Shown: positions 9,701-16,294 of the stretch, piece by piece
Layout of the letters: every line of letters starts with the position of its first letter
Position numbering within the stretch: position 1 is the first letter of the stretch
Origin: a virus
Virus record (IMG/VR): IMGVR_UViG_3300042337_000272
Coordinates: 1-31,888 of that record
DNA length: 31,888 nucleotides
Reading direction: 5' to 3' (one strand)
The notes under the pieces: generated by a model
Told to the model about the DNA's origin: nothing
Database searches by the model: none
The model's input: the letters and a program-made list of their open reading frames with translations, nothing else
Translations under genes and position numbers: made by a program

Positions 9701-10010
9701 TATTTGAAATGGGATATAATCCAGGATTCATATTGTAACAAAGTACTTGACCTGAACCTAATGCTTGTGTAAATTCCCATCTATTTGTAATGATGTTCCA
9801 CCAAACAAATATATTAGCCAATTGTGTGCAACCTGATCCATATAATTGATAATAAGGTTTACTATTATAAATTCCTGCTTGTTCTGTTGCACAATTAGAA
9901 AACCCTCCTACTGCTTCAGAGTTTCCCCCTACTGCTTCAGCGTCTATTGTAAATGTTATACATATAGGAGGACAATCATCACAATTGTTACAGTTATTAT
10001 TTGGATACAT
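6750..10010 (-). CDS. Modular 1086-residue fibre / receptor-binding protein
   Basis: Domains in order: a beta-rich module at 15-120; the Cys-rich docking-like motif CVIYTGEDINCLGI (146-159, ending in CDCC near 182); a thrombospondin type-1-like repeat at 189-241 (WGPWGPC, a Cys/Arg-rich strand, GGTPCPPL, then EPC); two more copies of the first module at 245-347 and 353-463; a second thrombospondin-like repeat at 474-518 (CTPWSAC, CTQTRTC, CC); a fibronectin type III-like domain at about 519-602; and a C-terminal beta-propeller at about 610-1086. The propeller shows recurring LYVGGHFAKYRG, IYAGGAFYTYKG and ILVAGNFAHYNG blades with NGTIDTSF-type delta-60 repeats. The gene ends a fibre cluster and is followed by a terminator. 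A virion-surface, host-recognition role is inferred from architecture and position. It is complete, with an ATG start. Confidence 0.8.
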   Translation of the reverse strand: MYPNNNCNNCDDCPPICITFTIDAEAVGGNSEAVGGFSNCATEQAGIYNSKPYYQLYGSGCTQLANIFVWWNIITNRWEFTQALGSGQVLCYNMNPGLYPISNSGFNWIEDDPKLIMVSSLEGPCPGPLPLPDLSGLCGEEYNAACVIYTGEDINCLGIESGMTFLEVLNIFNNALPICDCCEKIPQNCVVSGWGPWGPCECYYEDELLVCGRRKREKTIITPPANGGTPCPPLVEYEPCDVPDVCFTFGSYICDTDPNSTQILESPAGLFNGKPYYLLEFDCEASDLYVWYNSTTLLWHITPVLGTTNALYQTLNNGGNYLPISNNTTQRWSFVEGGNNYLITTQTTTCPDVNICFEFYILTEAVNYTFYANIAPTSLGEGSFPIYQWTNNDAIYGPYTLIVEYSIIENKWVYIVYNSVYTTPLTWGTLDTNTFYPISTSTIEWQPVENIEGYGSQLLSSTQDACTAPPDVDCVWTCTPWSACNAGCTQTRTCTITTPASGNGTCEESPITQQSCCEPSCPQPLSPTVVISGTNVLVTFTAVPGAVGYTLTYSATGGNPTSLTSSLPSFSFPWVCGVTYNGSITTNCGTLTSDPTNFIIEIPPCPQPQRCNGEVTSFISGTFNTPQQAILKINATTAAIESAFPVFSNAINDQFPRFWASDLGVDGLYVGGVAGLNAQDSTGIYYFAGVGKLKCTSTSSILNGTWDKTFNNGLTGQLFETQPGDVVTACVRVVRYEAATNKLYVGGHFAKYRGVNCPKNLVCLDGTTGALQDSTVFKLSAAGLLNSLNGQSSSFVSDIQFDKSDGTTKLVVAGQFDTVWTATGTTISAMHIVRMTLNGTVDPSFAITGTSFSERQALVDAGTFPLNALSYVRTIYVDNIGDIYAGGAFYTYKGVSANNIVKIKKNGSIAPTSEFNSGSGFIEPGNLCVGWASPRTTGTNDVHRPFTRSVGGVAKQGIGIEKIVKHVNGILVAGNFAHYNGSQVNALVKLNLNGTIDTSFITDTTTALNFTVPGNPVTVSRAGYDLVVLSDNRVLFTGFLNNYLGTTSKQAYYVLDSSGNIIISPPAFTTTAGWRVYGNHIMSYLM

Positions 10011-10040
10011 GTAATTTTATATATGTTAGTTTAGTATTGA

Positions 10041-10649
10041 TTATGCTGGAACAGCGCCATTACCTAAAGGAAGCCATCCTAATGCTTCTGCAAGCTGTAA
10101 ATTAGTTTCTATATTAGTTGTTGTACTTAAACAACAAGACTTTTTACATGTCATACGAACAGAATCTCCTAATACTGCCTCTGCCCATTTAAGCCAAGTT
10201 TCTACAGAAGATACTATTGTATTACCATTAATGCAACTAACAACTACACCTAGGTCAAGAATGTATTGTATTAATTCTGTTAAATCATCTCCAGATAAAT
10301 TATTTTCATCAGCAAAATCTAACAAAAGACATACAAAAGATTGTCCTTGTATTGTAGAATATTCTGCAATTCCTGTTTCTAATATTTTATCAATGTTTTC
10401 TGCAGAACCTACATAATCATATAATTCTGTAATACATCTTTCATAACAACATGGAGTATCTGAAATAACAGGAGCAGTTCCACTAGGAACAGTTGCACCT
10501 ACAGCTTCTGCCCATTTTAGAAATGTTTCTGCACTAGAAAATACATAAATATCTCCACAATCAGGACAACATGTATTACATTCTACATCACTAGACCCTG
10601 CATTAAGGTATGCTGCTATATTAGTCTTAATAGTATTTAAAGTAGCCAT
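10041..10649 (-). CDS. Cys-rich repeat protein in the fibre cluster
   Basis: A 202-residue acidic, Cys-rich protein of unknown function. It contains the near-identical segments SSAETFLKWAEAVG (38-51) and SSVETWLKWAEAVLG (147-161), and a weaker third copy IETNLQLAEALG (180-191). Between them are Cys pairs (CCPDC, CCYERC, CKKSCC) and a helical stretch, DDLTELIQYILDLG. The repeats suggest duplication of a small helical unit with Cys at its ends. It has no membrane segment or enzyme motif. It is co-oriented between two fibre genes, with a short AT-rich leader and an ATG start. A structural or fibre-assembly role is a guess from context. Confidence 0.65.
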   Translation of the reverse strand: MATLNTIKTNIAAYLNAGSSDVECNTCCPDCGDIYVFSSAETFLKWAEAVGATVPSGTAPVISDTPCCYERCITELYDYVGSAENIDKILETGIAEYSTIQGQSFVCLLLDFADENNLSGDDLTELIQYILDLGVVVSCINGNTIVSSVETWLKWAEAVLGDSVRMTCKKSCCLSTTTNIETNLQLAEALGWLPLGNGAVPA

Positions 10650-10674
10650 TTTATTTTTATTTTTATAATTAATA

Positions 10675-10755
10675 TTAAGGTGTTGTGGTTGGTAAAAGTG
10701 ATCTGTTTAACAATGCTGTTAAAGGATTTACACAAGTTGATACTGGATTGCTCAT
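10675..10755 (-). CDS. 26-residue microprotein repeating the C-terminus of the neighbouring fibre protein
   Basis: ATG at 10755, TAA at 10675-10677. The segment CVNPLTALLNRSLLPTT matches CQNPLAELLNRSLLPTT at the C-terminus of the 215-residue fibre protein encoded just upstream (residues 195-211). The matching codons differ at many synonymous positions: Ser TCA versus AGT, Leu CTT versus CTG, Asn AAC versus AAT, Thr ACC/ACA versus ACA/ACT. That pattern favours constraint on the peptide rather than a recent DNA copy. The leader is A/T-rich like that of its neighbours. A translated stand-alone assembly or docking peptide is inferred. The alternative is a decayed remnant of a paralogous fibre gene. 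Confidence 0.55.
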   Translation of the reverse strand: MSNPVSTCVNPLTALLNRSLLPTTTP

Positions 10756-10812
10756 TTTATTTATTTTTTAATTGTTAATAATCATTTAGATATTTCTTCT
10801 CTACCATCCTTT

Positions 10813-11460
10813 TTACTCATAAAATTCAGTTGTTGGTAACAGACTTCTATTTAATAATTCTGCTAATGGATTTTGACAACAATTTGTACAAACAGTAACA
10901 CTTGATTCTAACTCTTCTGTTTGATCAGAAGTTAATGTTGCAACATTTTCATATGAACCATAACATGTAGGTTTTACAACTATTGTTAATGTAGAAACTT
11001 GTAAAGCTGCCATTGTACCAATTGTCCAAGTAGGTGCATTCCATGTACCATTTGTAACAGTATGACTTACCAATTCAAAACATTCATCTAATACATCTGT
11101 AACAATAACATTTGTAACATTTACATTAGTTGTATTAGTTACAACAATTGTAAATGTCAATTCAGAATTAACAACTGGAGTTAAATCGCTTGCTGATTTT
11201 TCAATTGTTAAAATATCATTTAAACAACAATTACAAATTCTAGTTGCTAAAGTTTGTATAATAGTATTTATACTATTGTTAGTTTGAATACCTACACAAG
11301 TAATGCTTGGACCTGTATATATTACACAAGCACCATCATAATGTTCAACACAATTTTCACCTATACATATAGGAGGTGTAGGTGGAACTGGTGGTGGAAC
11401 TGGAGGACAGCATCCATTACAGCCACATCCAGGATTACAATTAGTATTTTGACAAGACAT
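10813..11460 (-). CDS. Fibre protein with Cys-rich docking motif and DUF11-like domain
   Basis: 215 residues. The N-terminus is Cys-rich (CNPGCGCNGCC), followed by a proline run at about 19-30. The motif CVIYTGPSITCVGI (45-58) and CNCC (76-79) are shared with the neighbouring fibres. Residues 85-190 form one DUF11-type Ig-like repeat: it opens with IEKSASDLTPVVNSELTF, carries TNVIVTDVLDECFEL and ends YENVATLTSDQ. Lys88 in the first strand and Asn172 in the last are where such domains often form an isopeptide bond. The C-terminal tail LLNRSLLPTT is repeated in the adjacent microprotein. A head or tail fibre role is inferred from the cluster. Confidence 0.7.
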   Translation of the reverse strand: MSCQNTNCNPGCGCNGCCPPVPPPVPPTPPICIGENCVEHYDGACVIYTGPSITCVGIQTNNSINTIIQTLATRICNCCLNDILTIEKSASDLTPVVNSELTFTIVVTNTTNVNVTNVIVTDVLDECFELVSHTVTNGTWNAPTWTIGTMAALQVSTLTIVVKPTCYGSYENVATLTSDQTEELESSVTVCTNCCQNPLAELLNRSLLPTTEFYE

Positions 11461-11484
11461 ATCTTTATTATTTATTTATTTTTA

Positions 11485-13107
11485 TTATACTCCACAAACT
11501 GGAAAAGAACTTGCAGGATTAAACTCTGTATTTAGATCATTAATTGATACTCCACAATCTAGTGCTGTAATTACTTGAGTACATAAAGCAGTACCACAAT
11601 TGTTATAGGTTTCAGATTCATAAGTATAACTTCCTGTTGAACTACCAGGAGGTATAAGTATTGTTACATCTATGTAAGCTGGTCCAGAAAATGAACAACT
11701 TAAAATTGAATATCTTAATACAACTTCAATATCAGATACACCACCATTTGTTGCAGGTAAACCTGTACTAGCATTTGTCAAATCAACATCTGTTGTTACA
11801 TTTTGAGTTGTATATGAAACTGGTAAACTACTTTCAGTACAAAATGTAGTACCAGTTGGCATAGTTGTTTGTGAAACAGTAATGTAAAATAATACAGCAG
11901 GTACTAACAAATCACTAACTACAGGTGCACCATTTGATTCACCACAAGAATATATTGCATGAACATATACCACATATTGTGTACCTATTACTATACCTGC
12001 TGCTGTTATATTTGCACTAAAAGTAGTAGCTGGATAAGTATTATCAAAAAGAGAAGGTCCAGTTGGTGCTGTACCTGTCCATTCAAATACTTCTATTCTA
12101 TATCCTATAGGTACTTCAATTCCTGCATAAGTAGGTGCAGTCCAAGTAATTGTTGAATATGTTGTACCTATTGTTAATACTGTAACATTTCCTGGCACAA
12201 CTAATACACATGGTAATACAGAAGGTAATGAAAAATAATTTACAAGTTTATTTCTCATATCACATACTGTTAGCCATAAATTGTTTATAGCATCTGCAGC
12301 TGTTGTAGGTGTACCAACCCATCCTGGTATACTACCCATTGATCCTGAACCAAACAATACTGGAGAACTTGATAATGAAGGACATTGTCTGTTTACTGCT
12401 GCAATTAATATTGTTGAAATACCAACACTGCTTAACATGTTACAATAAGACGCTTCTAAATTTGCAAAAGCATCTTGTATTAATAATGTCTGTCCTGGTG
12501 TAGGTGCACTTGCACATTGTGAAGTTACAAATATTTCATATGTATATGAATACAAATTAGCAACTTGAAGCTGCAAAGTTGACACACTACTTGTCAGTAT
12601 TGACATATTATTATTAATATTATTAATATCTAATATAACTGTACATATAGTATTTGCTAAATATAAAAGATAATCTGTAAAAAGCATTGTAGTTACAAGA
12701 TCTCCATCTTCATTTGTAAAATATAAACATGGAGGTAAGTCTACATATGTATTTGATTCTGCATCACCTCCACCTCTTGCTTCATTTCCTGAACCAGAAC
12801 CTGAACCTCCTCCATTAGCTTCTAAATAACAAACTTTATTTATAATAAGTTGTAATAGTTGCTTTAAAGTCTGAGGATTTTCAACACCTGATTGTATAAA
12901 ACAAGCAAATTCTAGTGTTGTAACATCAAGTATATTTTCAGTAACATCGCATAATAATGTTGCAAGTTTAAATACAACTTCATCTATAGAATCTCCAGTA
13001 CATAAATCTATACAAGGAATATCTGGACCCTGCCATATCACACATGATGTAGATATTTTAGGACAGTTATCTCTATTAGATCCTGGAGTAGTTATTGGTG
13101 TTGCCAT
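11485..13107 (-). CDS. Fibre protein (crAss-like), fibronectin type III-containing
   Basis: 540 residues. The N-terminal motif SCVIWQGPDIPCIDLCTGDS (about 21-40) followed by a helical VVFKLATLLCDV segment is one I associate with crAss-like head or tail fibre proteins. A Gly/Ser linker follows at 99-114, then a coiled-coil-like stretch with heptad hydrophobics (about 155-190). A fibronectin type III-like domain is at about 302-402 (WTAPTYAGIEVPIGYRIEVFE), and a beta-rich C-terminal domain at 405-540 contains several Cys. The start ATG overlaps the preceding stop as TAATG. The oligomeric coil, Ig-like domains and shared docking motif support a virion-surface fibre; which virion position it binds is not known. 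Confidence 0.7.
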   Translation of the reverse strand: MATPITTPGSNRDNCPKISTSCVIWQGPDIPCIDLCTGDSIDEVVFKLATLLCDVTENILDVTTLEFACFIQSGVENPQTLKQLLQLIINKVCYLEANGGGSGSGSGNEARGGGDAESNTYVDLPPCLYFTNEDGDLVTTMLFTDYLLYLANTICTVILDINNINNNMSILTSSVSTLQLQVANLYSYTYEIFVTSQCASAPTPGQTLLIQDAFANLEASYCNMLSSVGISTILIAAVNRQCPSLSSSPVLFGSGSMGSIPGWVGTPTTAADAINNLWLTVCDMRNKLVNYFSLPSVLPCVLVVPGNVTVLTIGTTYSTITWTAPTYAGIEVPIGYRIEVFEWTGTAPTGPSLFDNTYPATTFSANITAAGIVIGTQYVVYVHAIYSCGESNGAPVVSDLLVPAVLFYITVSQTTMPTGTTFCTESSLPVSYTTQNVTTDVDLTNASTGLPATNGGVSDIEVVLRYSILSCSFSGPAYIDVTILIPPGSSTGSYTYESETYNNCGTALCTQVITALDCGVSINDLNTEFNPASSFPVCGV

Positions 13108-13331
13108 TATATTGTATTTATTTTTTCTTCAAGTTTTGATAAACTACACGCAGCAGGCATTACGCATGCACACAATTCCATTTCTCTTCCACGTATAAGA
13201 AGATTGCGCAAGTCATCTGCAAATTCTTCATCAATAAGTGCAGAACAAGTCTTTAATCCATAACGCTTTCTTTTGTAAGATGCGTATACAGATTCAGCAA
13301 ATACTTCATTTATACGTATAAGAGCATCCAT
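13107..13331 (-). CDS. Small conserved helical protein of the structural operon
   Basis: A 74-residue protein (MDALIRINEVFAESVYASYK). It is mostly helical and basic in its first half, with Cys at 29 and a CACVMPAAC cluster at 53-61. Its ATG directly abuts the TAG stop of the upstream zinc-ribbon gene, and its own stop overlaps the next ATG (TAATG), so the three genes are probably translationally coupled. I recognise the type as a small protein that recurs next to crAss-like structural genes. The function is unknown; an assembly factor or minor virion component is possible. Confidence 0.6.
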   Translation of the reverse strand: MDALIRINEVFAESVYASYKRKRYGLKTCSALIDEEFADDLRNLLIRGREMELCACVMPAACSLSKLEEKINTI

Positions 13332-13496
13332 CTACTTGTTTCTTTTATGATCTTGTAATCTTTGATTGTTGTTATTAACAACTAATGCTTGTTCATATGT
13401 GCTTAAACAATTTACACATACTGATGCACCATTTGATGCTTTTCTTGTTTGACAACCACAACCTAGTTGTGCTTGACAGTTGCTACATTGTGCCAT
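13332..13496 (-). CDS. 54-residue zinc-ribbon-like protein
   Basis: MAQCSNCQAQLGCGCQTRK followed by CVNC (27-30) gives CxxC, CGC and CxxC groups able to bind one or two zinc ions. The C-terminus is polar (NNNNQRL, ending HKRNK). It uses a TAG stop, followed without a gap by the next ATG. The clean Cys pairing, continuous packing with the neighbours and typical AT-rich leader support a real gene. A zinc-stabilised small structural or nucleic-acid-binding protein is inferred, with no specific function. Confidence 0.65.
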   Translation of the reverse strand: MAQCSNCQAQLGCGCQTRKASNGASVCVNCLSTYEQALVVNNNNQRLQDHKRNK

Positions 13497-13518
13497 TTGG
13501 TTTAATATTTAAAGGTTA

Positions 13519-14085
13519 TTAATGATTACATGTTACGCAACATCCTGTTAAATACTTGGCGAGAAGCTTTTCTGCATATGTATACATCTCTACTGCTTGT
13601 GTTGGAGCATGGCAATATTCTGCCTTTGCTTTTGCTGCATCAATATACATCTTGATATATCTCAAATCATGCATTTTTTGATGTTGTTCTGCAGTAGGTT
13701 CACATGCTTGCAATTGAATTTTACATACCTCTCTATAGTAAGTATTCATTAAATGCGTTACTCTCAAATGATAATATTGTACATACACTAAATCATTTGG
13801 TGATACACTATATCTTATTGTATATAGTCCATCAGGAAATGTTCCTGGATCAGTATTTGCTGCTGTTATACCTAAATCTGATGTAGACAAATTTAATACA
13901 AAATTTGGTGCTAAACCATCATCTTCAGTATAATAAATTGGAATAGAAAATCCTGGTAAATATATGTCAAGTCTAGGACAATCAATATCAAGTCCTTCTC
14001 CATATACAGATGCATCCAATATTCTTATAATATTTTCACAAGCTGTATCTGGAATGTCTAATGCAAGGGTGTGTTTAATTGCCAT
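13519..14085 (-). CDS. Conserved crAss-like structural protein
   Basis: 188 residues. The N-terminal half is beta-rich (CPRLDIYLPGFSIPIYYTEDD, then FPDGLYTIRYSVSPND), and the C-terminal half is helical (DLRYIKMYIDAAKAKAEYCH, then MYTYAEKLLAKYLTG), ending in CCVTCNH. I recognise this two-part pattern as a conserved structural protein next to the head auxiliary gene in crAss-like phages. It is the first gene after the terminator at 14141-14177. It has no enzyme motif. A connector, fibre-base or minor capsid function is possible; the sequence alone does not decide. Confidence 0.65.
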   Translation of the reverse strand: MAIKHTLALDIPDTACENIIRILDASVYGEGLDIDCPRLDIYLPGFSIPIYYTEDDGLAPNFVLNLSTSDLGITAANTDPGTFPDGLYTIRYSVSPNDLVYVQYYHLRVTHLMNTYYREVCKIQLQACEPTAEQHQKMHDLRYIKMYIDAAKAKAEYCHAPTQAVEMYTYAEKLLAKYLTGCCVTCNH

Positions 14086-14140
14086 AACTGGTTTATTATA
14101 AGTATCATTACAATAAGAATTTACAAAAAATATTTTAATA

Positions 14141-14177
14141 AAACAAAAAGAGGAAGCAAATTAATACTTCCTCTTTT
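14141..14177 (-). terminator. Rho-independent terminator after the head auxiliary-like gene
   Basis: An 11-bp stem (AAAAGAGGAAG / CTTCCTCTTTT, 14067-14077 side paired across 14146-14156 and 14167-14177) with a 10-base loop, followed on the minus strand by TTTTTGTTT. It sits 22 bases beyond the stop at 14199. The A-run on the other side could let it work in both directions, but no plus-strand gene needs it. Confidence 0.9.
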
Positions 14178-14198
14178 ATATTTATATACTTTGCAGTA

Positions 14199-15818
14199 TT
14201 ATGGTTGCAATACAAGATTTACATCATGATTGTTTGCAGAGTCTAACAAGTTTGTAAAGATACCTTCAAAAGTAGCATTACGTGTTGCAGTAACAATTCT
14301 TACCAAGTATTGATCATTATCCATCATTCCTGTTGGATTAGCTTTACGTGGAACACTGTGTAAGATGTTATAAACAACATATTTGTTACCACGTGTAATC
14401 TCAGTGAAAGGATTATAATCAAGAACCTCTCTTAAACGTGGATCTTGGATCCATGGTTCTTGTTGGTATCTCTTAGCTAAGATTAACTCTCTGATAAGAG
14501 TTTCTCCAAAACCTCTACCTTGAATAGCTTGTTGAGTTTCAGTAGGAACAAAACATTGAGCTAAACATTGGTTTCCTAATGGATCTAATGCAGTAAGAGA
14601 AGCGTAGATTTCAATTGGTTGTAATTCTACGTGATCTCTTGGAGCAAAAGAACAGTCACCAAATACAGTATCTACATAAGCACCAACAATTTCTAAGAAA
14701 GAGTTTACAGTATCAGGAGCAGTAGCACCTGTTAAAGGAGTATAAGTAGCAGTTGTAATTGCACCATAAATTTTTGGAGTTATGATAGTAGTTGTAACAT
14801 TACTAATAGCAGTTGAACTTGCAGTTTGAATAGTATCAGCAGCAACTAAAGCAACAGCACCAGAACCAGTAGCAGCAACATAACTTGAAATTACATAAGC
14901 AGTTACAGGAGTAACAGAACTAATAGTAGTAGAAGCAACAGTTTGTGAAATGTTAACTAAGAAAGTTGAACCTGTACCACCACCACCAGAAACACGAGAT
15001 ACAATTGTTGTACCAGCAGCAACACCAGTTCCAGTAAGTACTTGACCTACAGAGAAGATTGTGTTAGTTGCAGTACCTACAGTAAACAAGTTACCTGCAA
15101 TAGTAGAACCAGTTGCAGAAGTAGCAGTAGTTGGTGTAAACACAACTCTGTTACCAGCTAAGATACCTGTTCTGTCAGATACTGTTAATGCATTTGCAGC
15201 AGTAGCTGTAGCAGTAGCACCTAAACCAGTAGACAATAATACTTGGTTCCATACAGTTCCTTGTACAAAATCTTTAACAGTTGGGTATAAAGCCAATCTG
15301 TCTGCCCATCCTAACAATACAATGTTTGGATCTACGTTGTTATTAGATGCATCGCAACATCCTGTGTCAGCATCTAATGTGAAGTAAGCATTGTGAGTTA
15401 AGAAACGCAATGCAGGAGAACCTTTAAGATCAAGTCTTAATCTGTAAGTAGTGTTACAAGTAACAGCGCATCCAGGAGTACTAGCTATTTGTACAATATC
15501 TTGTACTGGATTAGATGGTTCAGTTACATAGTATGCACTAATGTACTTAGGGTTAATCCCTTTTGATTTCACTGATTCTTTGTAACCTCCATGATAAGGT
15601 CCCAATTTATCAACAGTGTGATAACTTCCTTGTGCAATATACACTAAAGGATTTACTTGATAAGCAGTAGTAGTTAATGTCGCATCAACAGTTAAGTTGG
15701 TAGCAGCACTAAATACACCTACTTGTCCAGCAGTTAAAGCAGAACTAGCAACACCAGTTGTTGTCTGGAAGCTTCCTGCTACGAGCATTTTTTGAAATGC
15801 ATGTGGAAAATAAGCCAT
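14199..15818 (-). CDS. Head auxiliary-like structural protein with inserted low-complexity beta domain
   Basis: 539 residues. The ends resemble a conserved crAss-like structural protein: MAYFPHAFQKMLVAGSF, then LVYIAQGSYHTVDKLGPYHG (58-77) and KSKGINPKYIS; later FGDCSFAPRDHVELQPIEIY (386-405), RGFGETLIRELILAKRYQQE and a C-terminal NHDVNLVLQP. Between about 200 and 348 lies an Ala/Thr/Ser/Gly-rich insert with the pattern VGQVLTGTGVAAGTTIVSRV, a GGGGTGSTF turn and SQTVASTTISS. That repeat style is common in phage decoration and fibre proteins. The core is likely a capsid-associated or abundant virion protein; the insert probably projects from the surface. It is placed last in its operon, before a strong terminator. 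The role is inferred from family memory and context. Confidence 0.7.
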   Translation of the reverse strand: MAYFPHAFQKMLVAGSFQTTTGVASSALTAGQVGVFSAATNLTVDATLTTTAYQVNPLVYIAQGSYHTVDKLGPYHGGYKESVKSKGINPKYISAYYVTEPSNPVQDIVQIASTPGCAVTCNTTYRLRLDLKGSPALRFLTHNAYFTLDADTGCCDASNNNVDPNIVLLGWADRLALYPTVKDFVQGTVWNQVLLSTGLGATATATAANALTVSDRTGILAGNRVVFTPTTATSATGSTIAGNLFTVGTATNTIFSVGQVLTGTGVAAGTTIVSRVSGGGGTGSTFLVNISQTVASTTISSVTPVTAYVISSYVAATGSGAVALVAADTIQTASSTAISNVTTTIITPKIYGAITTATYTPLTGATAPDTVNSFLEIVGAYVDTVFGDCSFAPRDHVELQPIEIYASLTALDPLGNQCLAQCFVPTETQQAIQGRGFGETLIRELILAKRYQQEPWIQDPRLREVLDYNPFTEITRGNKYVVYNILHSVPRKANPTGMMDNDQYLVRIVTATRNATFEGIFTNLLDSANNHDVNLVLQP

Positions 15819-15851
15819 TTTATAAAATATTTAAGGTTAATAATACATTCA

Positions 15852-16289
15852 TTATTTAAGGAATAGTAGTTTATATTTAATACCATTCAGTGTACTTTTG
15901 ATAGTATCTAGATCATTTACAATTTCACTATAAGGCATTACTGCTTGTAAACTGTTAACCATCTGATAGATATCTCTCATATAAGATAATGATTCTTCTA
16001 CAGAATTCAAAACTCTTGGAGCAGAATCTTCATAATTTAATAATTTTTCTGCAGCACCTTGAAATCCTTCTGCTAAAGCATCAGCATGTCCTGGTAATGC
16101 ATCATATAATTCATTCAAAGCACTATGTCCAGCAAATGAACCAATACCTGTAATTTTTAAATGCATCTTATGAAAACTTGTTGTTGCATTCATAAGTTCT
16201 GAAACACATGCTGCAGTTTGTGATTCAAGTGAAGATCCAGCTGAACTTGCTGGTCTTTTTAATTTATATGATCCTGATGTAAAGTCCAT
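15852..16289 (-). CDS. DUF5856-like / ferritin-like helical protein
   Basis: 145 residues, almost entirely helical after residue 25. The segments ATTSFHKMHLKITGIGSFAGH, ELYDALPGHADALAEGF and RDIYQMVNSLQAVMPYSEIV, with a terminal helix IKSTLNGIKYKLLFLK, have the four-helix layout and spaced His/Glu/Asp (H39, H42, H54, E60, H67, D70) of Dps or ferritin-like proteins. I associate this with the DUF5856 family seen in phages of Bacteroidota. Whether it binds metal or DNA is not shown. It lies between a connector-like protein and the head auxiliary-like protein, so it may be a virion component or an internal cargo protein. Confidence 0.6.
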   Translation of the reverse strand: MDFTSGSYKLKRPASSAGSSLESQTAACVSELMNATTSFHKMHLKITGIGSFAGHSALNELYDALPGHADALAEGFQGAAEKLLNYEDSAPRVLNSVEESLSYMRDIYQMVNSLQAVMPYSEIVNDLDTIKSTLNGIKYKLLFLK

Positions 16290-16294
16290 AGTGT

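Noticed and set aside
10782-10820. 12-codon frame MSKKDGREEISK overlapping the end of the 215-residue fibre
   Set aside because: Too short, with no similarity to anything nearby, unlike the 26-residue frame that follows.
15061-15387. 108-residue plus-strand open frame
   Set aside because: It is the complement of the low-complexity insert of the head auxiliary-like gene; no plus-strand gene is supported anywhere in the window.
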